In this document: one piece after another, positions 8,712 to 18,703 of the stretch
Position numbering within the stretch: position 1 is the stretch's first letter
How the letters are laid out: each line of letters opens with the position of its first letter
DNA from: an uncultured Pelagibacteraceae bacterium
GTDB taxonomy: Bacteria > Pseudomonadota > Alphaproteobacteria > Pelagibacterales > Pelagibacteraceae
DNA: 58,259 nucleotides
NCBI GenBank assembly: GCA_902576395.1
Contig: CACGVB010000006.1
Coordinates: 1 to 58,259, forward strand
Reading direction: 5' to 3'
Position numbers and translations under genes: made by a program
The notes under the pieces: generated by a model
The model's database searches: none
The model's input: the letters and a program-made list of their open reading frames with translations, nothing else
What the model was told of the DNA's origin: nothing

Positions 8712-9509
8712 TTATAACACATCTTCATGATGATCAGTGTCATTTGTGATGGCTTTTACATTCTTTTTAATCATAAGATAATGCATTGAACTTATTGGCA
8801 CCATTAACAAATAAATTACACCTGAAATAATAATAGCATTAAATGTATAAACAAGAATTAAACCAAAATATAAGATTATTCCAAATAACAAAAATATTGA
8901 TGTACTTCTTGGGACAACTATTCTTTTAAAAGAATAAGTTGGTATTTTACTTATTAATAATATTGAAACAATTATAAACATAATTGGTACGATAATTTGA
9001 TAATTTAAGTTAAAAAACTGAAATTCACTAATACTTAATATTAAAGGCATTAAAACAAGAACTCCACCTGCCGGAGAAGGAATGCCTTCAAAAAAATTAT
9101 CTTTCCAAGAACTCTCTTCGTTTGATGAAACATTAAACCTTGCAAGTCTAAGTGCAACACAAACAACATAAATTAACGAAATTAACCAACCGACTCTTCC
9201 AGTATCAGATAAAGCCCAGAAATACATTATAAAAGCTGGAGCAACACCAAAACTTATAACATCAGTAAGAGAGTCTAGTTCTTTTCCAACTTTAGAAGTT
9301 CCTTTAATTAACCTTGCAATTCTGCCATCTAATCCATCAATAATTGCAGCAACTATAACTGCGATTATTGATAATTCAAATTTACCATCAAATGCAAACT
9401 TTATTGAAGTCAATCCAATACATACTCCAACAAGTGTTAAAATGTTTGGTAGAATCACTCTTGTTTTTTTATTAGAAACTAATTTAATATTTTTATTTTG
9501 AGGCTCCAT
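8712..9509 (-). CDS. pssA: CDP-diacylglycerol--serine O-phosphatidyltransferase
   Basis: Inner-membrane enzyme joining CDP-diacylglycerol and serine to form phosphatidylserine. The CDP-alcohol phosphatidyltransferase signature D-G-x2-A-R-x8-G-x3-D-x3-D is present in the stretch from DGLDGRIARL to ELDSLTD at about residues 58-83. About eight hydrophobic segments follow the pattern of the integral-membrane (Bacillus-type) PssA. It lies four bases after psd, which decarboxylates its product, so the pair makes phosphatidylethanolamine. Confidence 0.95.
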   Translation of the reverse strand: MEPQNKNIKLVSNKKTRVILPNILTLVGVCIGLTSIKFAFDGKFELSIIAVIVAAIIDGLDGRIARLIKGTSKVGKELDSLTDVISFGVAPAFIMYFWALSDTGRVGWLISLIYVVCVALRLARFNVSSNEESSWKDNFFEGIPSPAGGVLVLMPLILSISEFQFFNLNYQIIVPIMFIIVSILLISKIPTYSFKRIVVPRSTSIFLLFGIILYFGLILVYTFNAIIISGVIYLLMVPISSMHYLMIKKNVKAITNDTDHHEDVL

Positions 9510-9513
9510 TAAA

Positions 9514-10158
9514 TCATTTTTTTGCGATTAAAGTCTCACCAGCTATAGTTTTTTGATCAACTTTTACCAAAGGAGTATAATTTTCAAAATACATATCAGC
9601 TCTACTTCCAAATCTAATCATTCCTATTCTTGAACCTTGTTCTACAAGCTCATTTTTAGAAACCTCTGTTACAATTCTTCTTGCAACAAGTCCTGCTATT
9701 TGGACAACAATTATATCTTCTCCATCAGAATTTTTAATTTTATAATAATTTCTCTCATTATCTTCACTCGCCTTATCTAAAGATGCATTAAAAAATTTTC
9801 CTGGTTTATAAAGTATCTCAGATATTGCCCCAGAACATGGAGACCTATTTACATGGCAATCAAACACATCCATAAAAATACTTATTTTTTTCATCTCTTT
9901 ATTTTCTAAACCTAACTCTTTTGGACCTTTAGTATCCATTACTTGTAGCACAACTCCATCAGCTGGACTTGTAAGATAATTATCGTCTCCGATAGAAATT
10001 CTTTCAGGGTCTCTAAAAAAATAATAGCACCAAATGGTTAATACCAATCCTATAAAGCTAAGAAATCCATTTAAGAAATAGAGAATTATAGTTGCGATTG
10101 CAAAAATAATGATAAATTTGTATCCTTCATTATGTATTTTTGGAAATATTTTACTCAT
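9514..10158 (-). CDS. psd: Phosphatidylserine decarboxylase, short form
   Basis: Converts phosphatidylserine to phosphatidylethanolamine. The 214-residue proenzyme is of the short type. The self-cleavage site that creates the pyruvoyl group is the Gly-Ser in RFGSRADMYF near residue 184. Two hydrophobic segments lie at residues 15-45. PADGVV and the FMDVFDCHVNRSP block are typical. It is first in the leftward run, with AGGA about seven bases before its ATG, and is divergent from icd. Confidence 0.95.
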   Translation of the reverse strand: MSKIFPKIHNEGYKFIIIFAIATIILYFLNGFLSFIGLVLTIWCYYFFRDPERISIGDDNYLTSPADGVVLQVMDTKGPKELGLENKEMKKISIFMDVFDCHVNRSPCSGAISEILYKPGKFFNASLDKASEDNERNYYKIKNSDGEDIIVVQIAGLVARRIVTEVSKNELVEQGSRIGMIRFGSRADMYFENYTPLVKVDQKTIAGETLIAKK

Positions 10159-10236
10159 GACAATCCTATAATTGATAATTTTGGATTAATATGTATACAA
10201 AAAGAATAAATTCAACTATTAAGATATATCGAATAA

Positions 10237-11451
10237 ATGAGTAAAATTAAGGTTAAAAACCCCATTGTAGAGTTAGATGGTGATGAAATGACCAGAGTTA
10301 TTTGGAATTTCATAAAAAATAAGCTCGTTTTAACTTATCTCGATCTCAAAATTGAGTACTACGATTTGGGAATGGAAAGTAGAGATAAAACAGAGGATAA
10401 AATAACAATTGAATGTGCTAATGCAATTAAAAGAAATGGTGTCGGTATTAAATGTGCAACCATCACACCCGATGAAGCTAGAGTAAGAGAATTTAATCTT
10501 AAAAAAATGTGGAGATCTCCAAATGGTACAATAAGAAATATAATTGGAGGAACTGTTTTTAGAGAACCCATAATTTGTAAAAATATTCCAAAACTTGTGC
10601 CCTCATGGACAGATCCATTGATCATAGGCAGACATGCATTTGGTGATCAATACAGAGCAACAGACTTTACAGTACCCGGTAAAGGTAAGTTAGAAATCAA
10701 ATGGACTGCTGAAGATGGTTCTGATGAGAGAAAGTATGAAGTCTTTAATTTTCCAGGACCAGGAATAGCTCTATCTATGTATAATTTAGATAAATCAATA
10801 GAAGATTTTGCTAGATCTTGCTTCAACTATGGATTAATTAAAAAATGGCCAGTTTATCTTTCTACTAAAAACACAATTTTAAAAAGATACGATGGAAGAT
10901 TTAAAGATATTTTTGAAGAAGTTTTTGAAAATGAATTTAAAGATAGATTTGATCAAAATAAAATTACTTATGAACATAGATTAATAGATGACATGGTAGC
11001 ATGTGCAATGAAATGGCATGGTAAATATATTTGGGCGTGCAAAAATTATGATGGAGACGTACAATCAGATACTGTTGCTCAAGGATATGGATCTTTAGGT
11101 TTAATGACCAGTGTTTTGCTCGCTCCAGATGGTAAAACAATGGAAGCTGAAGCGGCACATGGAACAGTAACTAGACACTTTAGAATGCATCAACAAGGTA
11201 AAGAAACGTCAACAAATCCAATTGCATCTATATTCGCATGGACAAGGGGGTTGGCTCATAGAGGAAAATTAGATGGAAATGAGGAATTAATAAAGTTTGC
11301 AGAAACACTTGAAAAAGTATGTGTTGATTGTGTTGAAGAAGGCTCAATGACTAAAGACTTAGCTATTTTGATAGGACCTTCAACAAAGTATTTAACAACT
11401 AATCAATTTTTAGATACTTTAGATGGTAAGTTGAGACAAAAACTAAATTAA
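10237..11451 (+). CDS. icd: Isocitrate dehydrogenase, NADP-dependent
   Basis: Oxidative decarboxylation of isocitrate to 2-oxoglutarate in the TCA cycle. The 404-residue protein is the homodimeric type shared by alphaproteobacteria and mitochondria: it begins [20 protein letters not shown], has [20 protein letters not shown] around residue 105, metal-binding [20 protein letters not shown], and [12 protein letters not shown] near residue 310 in the cofactor region. It is a single gene between two leftward runs, and its last nine bases overlap the convergent alaS end. Confidence 0.97.
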   Translation: MSKIKVKNPIVELDGDEMTRVIWNFIKNKLVLTYLDLKIEYYDLGMESRDKTEDKITIECANAIKRNGVGIKCATITPDEARVREFNLKKMWRSPNGTIRNIIGGTVFREPIICKNIPKLVPSWTDPLIIGRHAFGDQYRATDFTVPGKGKLEIKWTAEDGSDERKYEVFNFPGPGIALSMYNLDKSIEDFARSCFNYGLIKKWPVYLSTKNTILKRYDGRFKDIFEEVFENEFKDRFDQNKITYEHRLIDDMVACAMKWHGKYIWACKNYDGDVQSDTVAQGYGSLGLMTSVLLAPDGKTMEAEAAHGTVTRHFRMHQQGKETSTNPIASIFAWTRGLAHRGKLDGNEELIKFAETLEKVCVDCVEEGSMTKDLAILIGPSTKYLTTNQFLDTLDGKLRQKLN

Positions 11452-14106
11452 AGTCTTAATTTTTTCAAAAGCTTCATCAATTTTATCTTTAAATTGGCCT
11501 CCTGCTTGTGCAAAATCTTTTCTACCACCTCCACCTTTTCCACCAATAATTTCAGATCCTGTTTTAGCAAATGTGACTGCATCATACTTATCAATAAGCT
11601 CATCTGTTATCCCAACTGCAAGACCTACTTTGTCTCCTAAACTAGCAAAAACTATCACAATTCCTGTTTTTAACTCTTTTTTTCCAGCATCAACCAATTT
11701 TCTTAGCTCTTTAGGTGGAAGATCATCAACTTTTTGAAATCTTACACTTGTATTATTAATTTTAAGATCTTGAATTATATTTTTGGAATTATTTTGTAAA
11801 ATTGAACTAAATTTCAATTGCTCTAGTTGTTTTGATAATTCTTTAATTAAAATCTTATTTTCTTCATTTTCTAGAATTGGTTTACCACCTAATTTAATTA
11901 TATGTTTTGATAAGGCATTAATCATTTCTTCATCTTTTTGTGCAGATAAGTCAGATAAATTCTCTTTATTTTTTAAAAAACTATTTAATTGATTTTCTCT
12001 AAGAGCTTCTACTCTTCTCACGCCTGCTGCAATTGATGATTGACTAATAATTTTAAATTTTCCAATATCACCAGTGTTTCTTACGTGCGTACCTCCACAC
12101 AATTCAGTTGAAAAATACTTATCTTTCTCATCTCCCATAGATAATACTCTAACCTCTTCTCCATATTTTTCTCCAAAGAGTGCCAGAGCTCCGTTATTTA
12201 CTGCTTCTTTAGGAGTCATGATCCTTGTTTTAACTTCTGATTTTTTTTGTATCATAGAATTAACGTGATTTTCTATTTTTTCTATTTCTTGTTCTGAAAT
12301 TGGTTTCATATGGCTAAAATCAAATCTTAGTCTATCTGGTGCTACTAATGATCCTTTTTGTGTAACATGAGTTCCCAATACTCTTCTTAACGACTCATGC
12401 AAAAGGTGTGTTGCTGAATGATAAGCTCTTATATTATTACGTCTATCTATATCAATTTTCATCTCAACATTATCTTTGATCTTTATGCTTCCTGATTTAA
12501 CTTTGCCGTAATGTACAAATAGATCACCTAATTTTTTTTGGACATCTGATATCTCGAACTTAAAGTCTCCAGATATTATTTCACCAGTATCTCCTACCTG
12601 TCCCCCAGACTCTCCATAAAAAGGAGTTTGATTTAAAATAATAATTCCTTCATCGTTTTCATTCAATTCATTTACTTCTTTGTTGTCTTTTAATAATGAT
12701 AAAATAATGCCTTCTGCTTGATCGGTCTCATATCCTAGGAATTCAGAGGGACCTAATCTATCTTTTATCGAAAACCAAATATCATCTACCGCACTATCAC
12801 CTGAGCCTTTCCAATTTTTCTTAGCAAGTTCTTTACTTTCTTTCATTAAACTTTGAAATTTATCATTATCTATTGTTAATGATTTATTTTTTAAGATGTC
12901 TTGTGTCAGGTCTAATGGAAAACCGTAGGTATCATAGAGTTTAAAAGCTACTTCTCCAGATAATACCTTGTCTATTTTAGTTATTTCCTCATTTAATATT
13001 TTAATACCTCTGTCTAAAAGAGTTAAAAATTTTTCTTCTTCCATTCTTAATGTTTCTTTTATTAAAGATTCAGCTCTTTCTATCTCTGAGTAATTACCTT
13101 TCATCTCATCTTTTAAGGTTTTAAAAATATTATAAAAAATTGGTTCTTTTGAACCAAGCAGATGGGAATGCCTCATTCCTCTTCTCATAATTCTTCTTAG
13201 GACATAACCTCGTCCCTCATTTGATGGCAAAACTCCTTCGGCAATTAAAAATGAACTTGCTCGTAAGTGATCAGCTATTACTCTAAAACTTGCTAAATTA
13301 TCATTATTTGGCTCGACTTTTAAAATTTCTGCAGCAGAGTTTATTATTTTTTTAAAATGATCCGTTTCATAGTTGTCATGTGTTCCTTGAAGCAATGCAG
13401 CAATTCTCTCTAAGCCCATTCCAGTATCAACTGATGGTTTTGGCAGATTAATTCGCTTATCTTTTGAAATTTGCTCATATTGCATAAAGACTAAATTCCA
13501 AATTTCTATAAATCTATCCCCATCCTCATTTTTTGTTCCTGGTAATCCACCTTTTAAGTGATCTCCATGATCATAAAATATTTCTGAACAAGGACCGCAA
13601 GGTCCTGTTTCACCCATAGACCAAAAATTATCAGATGTTGCTATCCTTATGATTTTATCTTCGCTTAACCCAGCAATTTTTTTCCAGTAATTAAAGGCCT
13701 CGTCATCGTCATGGTATACAGTTACATAAAGCCTGTTCTTATCTAAACCAAATTCTTTTGTTATTAAATTCCATGCAAGTTCTATAGCTTTTTCTTTAAA
13801 ATAATCGCCAAAAGAAAAGTTTCCCAACATTTCAAAAAAAGTATGATGTCTTGGAGTATAGCCAACATTTTCAAGATCGTTATGCTTGCCGCCTGCTCTA
13901 ACACATTTTTGAGATGTTGTAGCTGTTTGATAGTCTCTCTTTTCTAGTCCAGTAAACACATTTTTAAATTGAACCATTCCAGAATTGGCAAACATCAATG
14001 TTGGGTCATTGTTTGGAACTAAATTGCTAGATTCAACTATTTTATGATCATTTTTTTCAAAATAATCTAGAAATGCTGACCTAATTTCATTTAATGTTTT
14101 AGCCAT
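11443..14106 (-). CDS. alaS: Alanyl-tRNA synthetase
   Basis: Charges tRNA-Ala. The 887-residue length is normal. Domains in order: class II catalytic core ([17 protein letters not shown], near residue 87), tRNA-recognition region, editing domain with HSATHLLH and CGGTHV zinc-site residues, and C-Ala domain ending with [16 protein letters not shown]. It is transcribed away from recA beyond that gene's terminator, so it needs its own promoter in 14107-14150, where I recognised none clearly. Confidence 0.98.
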   Translation of the reverse strand: MAKTLNEIRSAFLDYFEKNDHKIVESSNLVPNNDPTLMFANSGMVQFKNVFTGLEKRDYQTATTSQKCVRAGGKHNDLENVGYTPRHHTFFEMLGNFSFGDYFKEKAIELAWNLITKEFGLDKNRLYVTVYHDDDEAFNYWKKIAGLSEDKIIRIATSDNFWSMGETGPCGPCSEIFYDHGDHLKGGLPGTKNEDGDRFIEIWNLVFMQYEQISKDKRINLPKPSVDTGMGLERIAALLQGTHDNYETDHFKKIINSAAEILKVEPNNDNLASFRVIADHLRASSFLIAEGVLPSNEGRGYVLRRIMRRGMRHSHLLGSKEPIFYNIFKTLKDEMKGNYSEIERAESLIKETLRMEEEKFLTLLDRGIKILNEEITKIDKVLSGEVAFKLYDTYGFPLDLTQDILKNKSLTIDNDKFQSLMKESKELAKKNWKGSGDSAVDDIWFSIKDRLGPSEFLGYETDQAEGIILSLLKDNKEVNELNENDEGIIILNQTPFYGESGGQVGDTGEIISGDFKFEISDVQKKLGDLFVHYGKVKSGSIKIKDNVEMKIDIDRRNNIRAYHSATHLLHESLRRVLGTHVTQKGSLVAPDRLRFDFSHMKPISEQEIEKIENHVNSMIQKKSEVKTRIMTPKEAVNNGALALFGEKYGEEVRVLSMGDEKDKYFSTELCGGTHVRNTGDIGKFKIISQSSIAAGVRRVEALRENQLNSFLKNKENLSDLSAQKDEEMINALSKHIIKLGGKPILENEENKILIKELSKQLEQLKFSSILQNNSKNIIQDLKINNTSVRFQKVDDLPPKELRKLVDAGKKELKTGIVIVFASLGDKVGLAVGITDELIDKYDAVTFAKTGSEIIGGKGGGGRKDFAQAGGQFKDKIDEAFEKIKTLI

Positions 14107-14155
14107 ATTTAACCAAAATACAGCATTTTTATATGATGTCTACACTTCTGAAGGG

Positions 14156-14185
14156 AAAAAAGGCGCCCAATAGAGCGCCTTTTTT
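14156..14185 (-). terminator. Terminator after recA
   Basis: Eleven-base arms AAAAAAGGCGC (14156-14166) and GCGCCTTTTTT (14175-14185) pair around an eight-base loop. The arms end in A/T runs, so the hairpin can end leftward recA transcripts through the U run from 14161-14156. It lies 20 bases beyond the recA stop. Confidence 0.88.
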
Positions 14186-14204
14186 AATAACTAAAAGTTA
14201 TCTG

Positions 14205-15329
14205 CTAATTCTTTTTAGTAGGAACTTCTTCCTCTTTTTTCTGCGCCTCAAGCTTTTCTTCACTTAAGGGATTTCCTTCAATTTTCTTTGAAATAACACC
14301 AGCTTTTTCTCTGATAGCCATTTCAATCTCAGCCGCAGCTTTTGGGTTTTGTTCAAGGTAAAGTTTAGCATTCTCTCTGCCTTGACCAATTTTTTCACCT
14401 TTATAAGCGTACCAAGCTCCAGATTTTTCAACAATCTCAGCTTTTGCACCAAGGTCGATTAGTTCCCCTACTTTACTAATTCCTTTTCCATACATTAAGT
14501 CGAACTCAACAACTTTAAATGGTGGTGCAACTTTATTTTTAACAACTTTTACTCTCGTTGTATTTCCAACAATTTGCTCTTTATCCTTTATTGCTCCAAT
14601 TCTTCTAATATCCATTCTTACTGAAGAGTAAAATTTCAAAGAATTACCTCCAGAAGTTGTTTCTGGACTTCCAAACATTACACCAATTTTCATTCTAATT
14701 TGATTAATAAATATAACCATTGTATTAGTTCTTGAAATTGATCCTGTTAATTTTCTAAGAGCTTGAGACATAAGTCTTGCTTGAAGACCAACATGGTGAT
14801 CTCCCATATCTCCTTCAATTTCTGCTCTTGGAGTTAATGCTGCAACAGAGTCGACTACTAAAACTGACATTGAGCCAGATTTGATTAAAGTATCAGTTAT
14901 TTCTAATGCTTGTTCACCAGTGTCCGGTTGTGAAATAAGCAACTCCTCTGTGTTAACTCCTAATTTCTTTGCATAAACTGGATCCAATGCATGTTCTGCA
15001 TCTACAAATCCACAAATTCCACCTGCTTTTTGCGCTTCAGCAACAACTTGTAATGCTAATGTAGTTTTACCAGATGACTCTGGTCCATAAATTTCAACAA
15101 TTCTGCCTTTTGGCAATCCACCTATTCCAAGTGCCAAGTCTAAACTCAAAGATCCAGTAGAAATGGACTCAATATCCATTGCTTTTTGTTCTCCAAGCTT
15201 CATCACAGAGCCTTTCCCAAAGCTATCTGTTATCTGGCTAATTGCTGCATCTAGCGCTTTATTTTTTTCTTTATCTTCCAATTCTTTATCTTTTGTGGAT
15301 TTCACCACTTTTAAGTTATTTTTAGTCAT
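14205..15329 (-). CDS. recA: Recombinase RecA
   Basis: Forms filaments on single-stranded DNA, promotes strand exchange and triggers LexA/UmuD self-cleavage. Walker A is GPESSGKTT; the MAW and DNA-binding loop regions, such as [19 protein letters not shown], are intact. The acidic lysine-rich C-tail ends [10 protein letters not shown] prefer the ATG at 15329 (374 aa) because GAGG lies six bases before it; the upstream ATG at 15350 would add seven residues. A near-consensus SOS box lies in its promoter and a terminator follows it. Confidence 0.98.
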   Translation of the reverse strand: MTKNNLKVVKSTKDKELEDKEKNKALDAAISQITDSFGKGSVMKLGEQKAMDIESISTGSLSLDLALGIGGLPKGRIVEIYGPESSGKTTLALQVVAEAQKAGGICGFVDAEHALDPVYAKKLGVNTEELLISQPDTGEQALEITDTLIKSGSMSVLVVDSVAALTPRAEIEGDMGDHHVGLQARLMSQALRKLTGSISRTNTMVIFINQIRMKIGVMFGSPETTSGGNSLKFYSSVRMDIRRIGAIKDKEQIVGNTTRVKVVKNKVAPPFKVVEFDLMYGKGISKVGELIDLGAKAEIVEKSGAWYAYKGEKIGQGRENAKLYLEQNPKAAAEIEMAIREKAGVISKKIEGNPLSEEKLEAQKKEEEVPTKKN

Positions 15330-15376
15330 TTTTTGCCTCGTTTTTTTCATTTATTAACATTCGAATCATGAAAATA

Positions 15377-15404
15377 AATGTACACATTTTGTTCTCATTG
15401 GCAA
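15377..15404 (-). promoter_or_regulatory. recA promoter with near-consensus alphaproteobacterial SOS box
   Basis: On the minus strand TTGCCA (15404-15399) and TACATT (15382-15377) are separated by 16 bases. Overlapping the spacer and -10 is GAAC-AAAATGT-GTAC at 15394-15380, one base from the GAAC-N7-GAAC (equivalently GTTC-N7-GTTC) LexA site known in alphaproteobacteria. Binding there would block RNA polymerase. Confidence 0.7.
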
Positions 15405-15437
15405 TATTTTTTTAAACTTAGGGCTAGAAGTCGCTAT

Positions 15438-16736
15438 TTATCTAAGTTTTAGATATTCACTATTTAATAAACCTGCAGACTTTAAGAGTTTATATTGAGC
15501 TAATAAATAATTTCTCTCAGCTTCGGCAAGATTAATTTTAGCATTTATTAAATTTGATCTGGATTGAAGAACGTCAAATGTAGATCTATTCAAACCACTC
15601 TCATATTCAAAACTAATCCCTTCATTTGCAATTTCAGCAGCTTTAACTTGTGATTGTACGGCTCTTAATAGACTTTTCGAAGACTCTAAAGTGGACCAGG
15701 CTGCAGTAACTCCTTGAGTATTATTTCTAAAAGCATTTTCTAATAATAATTTTTTCATTCCTTTAACTTGTAGATTTTTATTTATATTAGATTTATTCTT
15801 TCCTCCAAATTGAAATGGCCAACTTACAGTTGCTTGTAGTACATCTTTTTCCCTTTCATCATAAGTTGCGCTTAGATCATCGGTATATGATCTTTCAAGT
15901 GAAAGTTTTGCTGTCGGAGATAAATCTGATCTTGCAATTTTAACATCTAATTCAGACTGCCCATATTCTATTTCAGCAATAATAAGATCAGGACTTTTTT
16001 GTTCAGATATCTTTTTTGCATCAACTAAACTTGAAGGTAGTGGAACTTCAGAATTATAAATTTTTTTTAATTTTTCATTGCTGTTGATTGGTCCAATTAT
16101 ATTTTCATAAGCTAATTTACTGGTTACGATATAATTTTGTGCTCCAATGTAACCTGCTTGTGCACCTGATAAAGAAGATTGTGACTGTGCTAAGTCAGTT
16201 GCAGTTATTTGAGCTCTAGATAGTCTTGCATTATCTATTTCGAATTGCCTTTGAAGTAGGTTAACATTTTCTTCATTAATACTAAGTTTTTCATATGCAA
16301 GAATTAAGCCAGTATAAGCCTCAATTGCTTTCATAAAAACATCTTGCTCTTTTTTAATAAGTTGTGCTTCAGATAAGTTTAATCCTAATTTACTTTTTTC
16401 GTATTTTGTACCACGTTCACTCCCATCTAAAAGTGTTTGTTCTAACTTTACAGAAGATGTCATTGGATTTGTATTAGTTATAGATGCATCAGTACCATCT
16501 TGATTTGTAAGTTTATTTGTATCCTCAAAACTTTTAGTGCCTGAAAGAGTTAAAGTTGGAAAAAAATCACTTTTAGAAATATTTAAGACTTCCTTTTGAA
16601 CTTCTAAATTTTTTCTCTCAGCTTTAAGCTCTAAATTGTTCTGGTAGGTCTGTTTTAATGCATCACTCAAAGTTGCAGCATTTACCGGTAGTATAAAAGC
16701 TATTAACCAAAAAGTGATTAAAGTGATTATTTTCAT
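15438..16736 (-). CDS. TolC-family outer membrane efflux protein
   Basis: A 432-residue outer membrane channel protein. It has a signal peptide (about residues 1-20, ending PVNAA) and two halves rich in long amphipathic helices, as in TolC: TLSDALKQTYQNNLELKAER opens the first repeat and ARSDLSPTAKLSLERSYTDD resembles the second strand-turn block. It would pair with an inner-membrane pump and adaptor for export of proteins or small molecules, but neither is in the window. Its start overlaps the glycerate-kinase-like gene by four bases. Confidence 0.88.
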   Translation of the reverse strand: MKIITLITFWLIAFILPVNAATLSDALKQTYQNNLELKAERKNLEVQKEVLNISKSDFFPTLTLSGTKSFEDTNKLTNQDGTDASITNTNPMTSSVKLEQTLLDGSERGTKYEKSKLGLNLSEAQLIKKEQDVFMKAIEAYTGLILAYEKLSINEENVNLLQRQFEIDNARLSRAQITATDLAQSQSSLSGAQAGYIGAQNYIVTSKLAYENIIGPINSNEKLKKIYNSEVPLPSSLVDAKKISEQKSPDLIIAEIEYGQSELDVKIARSDLSPTAKLSLERSYTDDLSATYDEREKDVLQATVSWPFQFGGKNKSNINKNLQVKGMKKLLLENAFRNNTQGVTAAWSTLESSKSLLRAVQSQVKAAEIANEGISFEYESGLNRSTFDVLQSRSNLINAKINLAEAERNYLLAQYKLLKSAGLLNSEYLKLR

Positions 16737-17659
16737 TTATTGTATTTTATTGATTTAATTTGATGATTTCTATTTAAATTTAATACAATTGAAGAATATT
16801 TTGGAGCAAATTTAAACATATTTTGTGTGACCCTTTGGTAAGTTTGCATGAATGTTAATACCTCGTTTTTGCTCATAACCTTACTATTTGCTTTATTTTT
16901 TGAGTTTAATTTTAGTAACGCCTCCTGTTTAAGTCTCCAGGTCTGCAACAATTTGAAATTTCCAGCTTTTAAAAATAACAAACAGTCTAATTTAGAAAAT
17001 AATTTTTTGTATTTAGTTTGCAACTGAACATTTACATATTTTCTCCATCTTAAATTTTTATCTTCTGTTCTTTCCAGAGCATTAATTGATTTTTTTAAGG
17101 ATATATTTTTTTCTGCTCTAGCTCCTACACACCATCCCTCAAAAATTATAACATCTGGTACCTTTTTAACTAGATACCAATACTTTTTTTTTAATCTATC
17201 ATCTATTGCCTTATTAAATTTAGGAAGTCTCTGTTGATTAAATCGCTTTCCCTTTGTTTTTTTAAGAAGATCAAAAATAAAGTTTATATCGTGAGTACCT
17301 GGAACACCTCTGGTCATTAATAAGGGATGAATTTTTTTAGATAATTTTATTCTATCTTTTCGGGTTTTATACAAATCATCAATTGATATTTTAAAAACAT
17401 TTAACATAAAATATTTTGTTAAAATGATTCTTAGAATAGAACTAATTGTTGTTTTACCCGTTCCTTGTCCTCCTGCTAAGCCTATTAAGTAAGGTTTAGA
17501 TTTATTTGTTCTATTATTGATCCAGAAACTAATTGGAATTAGAAAAGATTTAATCATCTTTTCTTTATTTTTAAATTTTTCCTTTGTTGTTTCTTGAGAT
17601 CTTATAAACTTAAAACAGTCTTTGCTAACTTTTTTATAACACTCAGTAATTGATTGCAT
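16733..17659 (-). CDS. P-loop kinase, D-glycerate 3-kinase-like
   Basis: A 308-residue cytosolic kinase. Walker A is GLAGGQGTGKTT near residue 64. SIDDLYKTRKDR followed by HPLLMTRGVPGTHD is the pattern of plant-type D-glycerate 3-kinase and YggC/YfdH-like relatives in the phosphoribulokinase/uridine kinase superfamily; IIFEGWCVGAR follows. It would feed glycerate into 3-phosphoglycerate. It sits eight bases after a GFA gene and overlaps tolC by four bases (ATGA). Pantothenate- or uridine-type specificity is a less likely alternative. Confidence 0.78.
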   Translation of the reverse strand: MQSITECYKKVSKDCFKFIRSQETTKEKFKNKEKMIKSFLIPISFWINNRTNKSKPYLIGLAGGQGTGKTTISSILRIILTKYFMLNVFKISIDDLYKTRKDRIKLSKKIHPLLMTRGVPGTHDINFIFDLLKKTKGKRFNQQRLPKFNKAIDDRLKKKYWYLVKKVPDVIIFEGWCVGARAEKNISLKKSINALERTEDKNLRWRKYVNVQLQTKYKKLFSKLDCLLFLKAGNFKLLQTWRLKQEALLKLNSKNKANSKVMSKNEVLTFMQTYQRVTQNMFKFAPKYSSIVLNLNRNHQIKSIKYNK

Positions 17660-17666
17660 AAAAAAT

Positions 17667-18035
17667 TTATTGTTTTTGGTCTAAAGGATGATTTTTGCCA
17701 TCATTCACTGGCACATCTTCAATTTCAAATGGCTCCACACCTTCAATACAAGCAATATTTACACCGAATATTTTTGGATTACTTCTAGGTCTGTTGTGAG
17801 TGTGAATTCCACAAATTGAACAAAAATAATGTTTGGCAGTATTAGTATAAAACTGATAAAGGGATAGTTTATCTTCCCCTTTTGTAAGTTTAAAATCATC
17901 AGGACCAAGTACACCTATAATGTAACCTTTTTTTTTGCATATTGAACAATTGCAACGCATGATTTTTTCAATACCACCCAAAGGCATCTTAACTTCTGCT
18001 TCTATTGCACCACAATGACAGGATAATTTTTTCAT
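17667..18035 (-). CDS. GFA/CENP-V family zinc protein, first of an adjacent pair
   Basis: A 122-residue member of the glutathione-dependent formaldehyde-activating (GFA, formerly DUF636) fold. Cysteines for zinc appear as CHCG near residue 6, CNCSIC near residue 28 and CSICG near residue 72. Family members have been associated with spontaneous glutathione-formaldehyde adduct formation, though that activity is disputed and most are uncharacterised. It follows the larger GFA gene by 19 bases and precedes the kinase gene by seven. Confidence 0.85.
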   Translation of the reverse strand: MKKLSCHCGAIEAEVKMPLGGIEKIMRCNCSICKKKGYIIGVLGPDDFKLTKGEDKLSLYQFYTNTAKHYFCSICGIHTHNRPRSNPKIFGVNIACIEGVEPFEIEDVPVNDGKNHPLDQKQ

Positions 18036-18054
18036 ATTTTAATCTCCTAAAAAT

Positions 18055-18537
18055 TTATCTTTTATTATCTTTTAAATAATTTTTATATCTTTCGTAACTT
18101 TCTTTTGGCCAAGTATTTTTTAAATCATACATTTTTTCAAAACAATTTGCATCATCAGTAAGTTTCAACCATGGATCTTTATCTTTTGTAAATATATGAG
18201 CTTCAGGAGGAAAGTTTTCGGAATTATCTAAAGTTTTAGTTCTAACTGTTGATCGACCAACCGCCGTAGCATAATCTGTATAAATATAAGTACCACATTT
18301 GTTACAAAAATAAGCTCTTGAGGTAGCTCCACTACCTGTTTTAAGTTCAGTTGACGAAATCTCACCCTCTATAATTAATGTATTGTCTAGAACGCTCGTA
18401 TTAATAACATAAGAAGACCCAGTTATAATTTTACAATCTTTGCAATGGCAAGCTTGGGTGAATAGAGGCTTCTCAGTAATTCTATATTTAACCTGACCAC
18501 AAATACATCCTCCTGTTAAGCTCTCTTTTTTTTCCAT
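18055..18537 (-). CDS. GFA/CENP-V family zinc protein, second of an adjacent pair
   Basis: A 160-residue GFA-fold protein with GGCICGQVKYRI near the N-terminus, CHCKDCKIITGSS near residue 30 and CNKCGTYIY near residue 78, which supply the zinc-binding cysteines. It differs substantially from its 122-residue neighbour, so this is an old pair rather than a recent duplication. It is the first gene of the leftward run towards tolC and is divergent from umuD. Substrate unknown. Confidence 0.87.
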   Translation of the reverse strand: MEKKESLTGGCICGQVKYRITEKPLFTQACHCKDCKIITGSSYVINTSVLDNTLIIEGEISSTELKTGSGATSRAYFCNKCGTYIYTDYATAVGRSTVRTKTLDNSENFPPEAHIFTKDKDPWLKLTDDANCFEKMYDLKNTWPKESYERYKNYLKDNKR

Positions 18538-18571
18538 TTATTATATTAAAACTATTTATGGTTAAGGTTAT

Positions 18572-18592
18572 CCACATGTATACAACATGTGG
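18572..18592. promoter_or_regulatory. Inverted repeat in the GFA-umuD spacer
   Basis: CCACATGT and ACATGTGG form perfect eight-base arms around ATACA. It may be an operator for the GFA genes or a small hairpin; there is no T run that would make it a terminator. Confidence 0.45.
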
Positions 18593-18606
18593 TTTCGATG
18601 TTCACG

Positions 18607-18627
18607 TTTTGATTCACTTTTGATTCA
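18607..18627. repeat. Direct repeat with one-helical-turn spacing upstream of umuD
   Basis: TTTTGATTCA occurs at 18607-18616 and again at 18618-18627, a period of 11 bases. Copies on the same helix face suggest a possible protein-binding site, but two copies in AT-rich DNA can also be chance. Confidence 0.4.
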
Positions 18628-18652
18628 GTTACAGACTCAAAATACAACCTGA

Positions 18653-18699
18653 TTGACACTATTGAATAACTTAGATATTAATTAGAACAAAATAAGAAC
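18653..18699 (+). promoter_or_regulatory. umuDC promoter with perfect SOS box
   Basis: TTGACA at 18653-18658 is followed after 17 bases by TATTAA (18676-18681). GAAC-AAAATAA-GAAC at 18685-18699 is an exact GAAC-N7-GAAC LexA site of the alphaproteobacterial type and covers the predicted transcription start. The box ends four bases before the umuD ATG at 18704, so the leader is very short. Confidence 0.8.
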
Positions 18700-18703
18700 A
18701 TTT

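Noticed and set aside
18568..18576. TTATCCACA, a perfect DnaA box, upstream of umuD
   Set aside because: A single copy without a cluster, AT-rich unwinding element or replication genes; at this base composition about one such 9-mer is expected in the window by chance.
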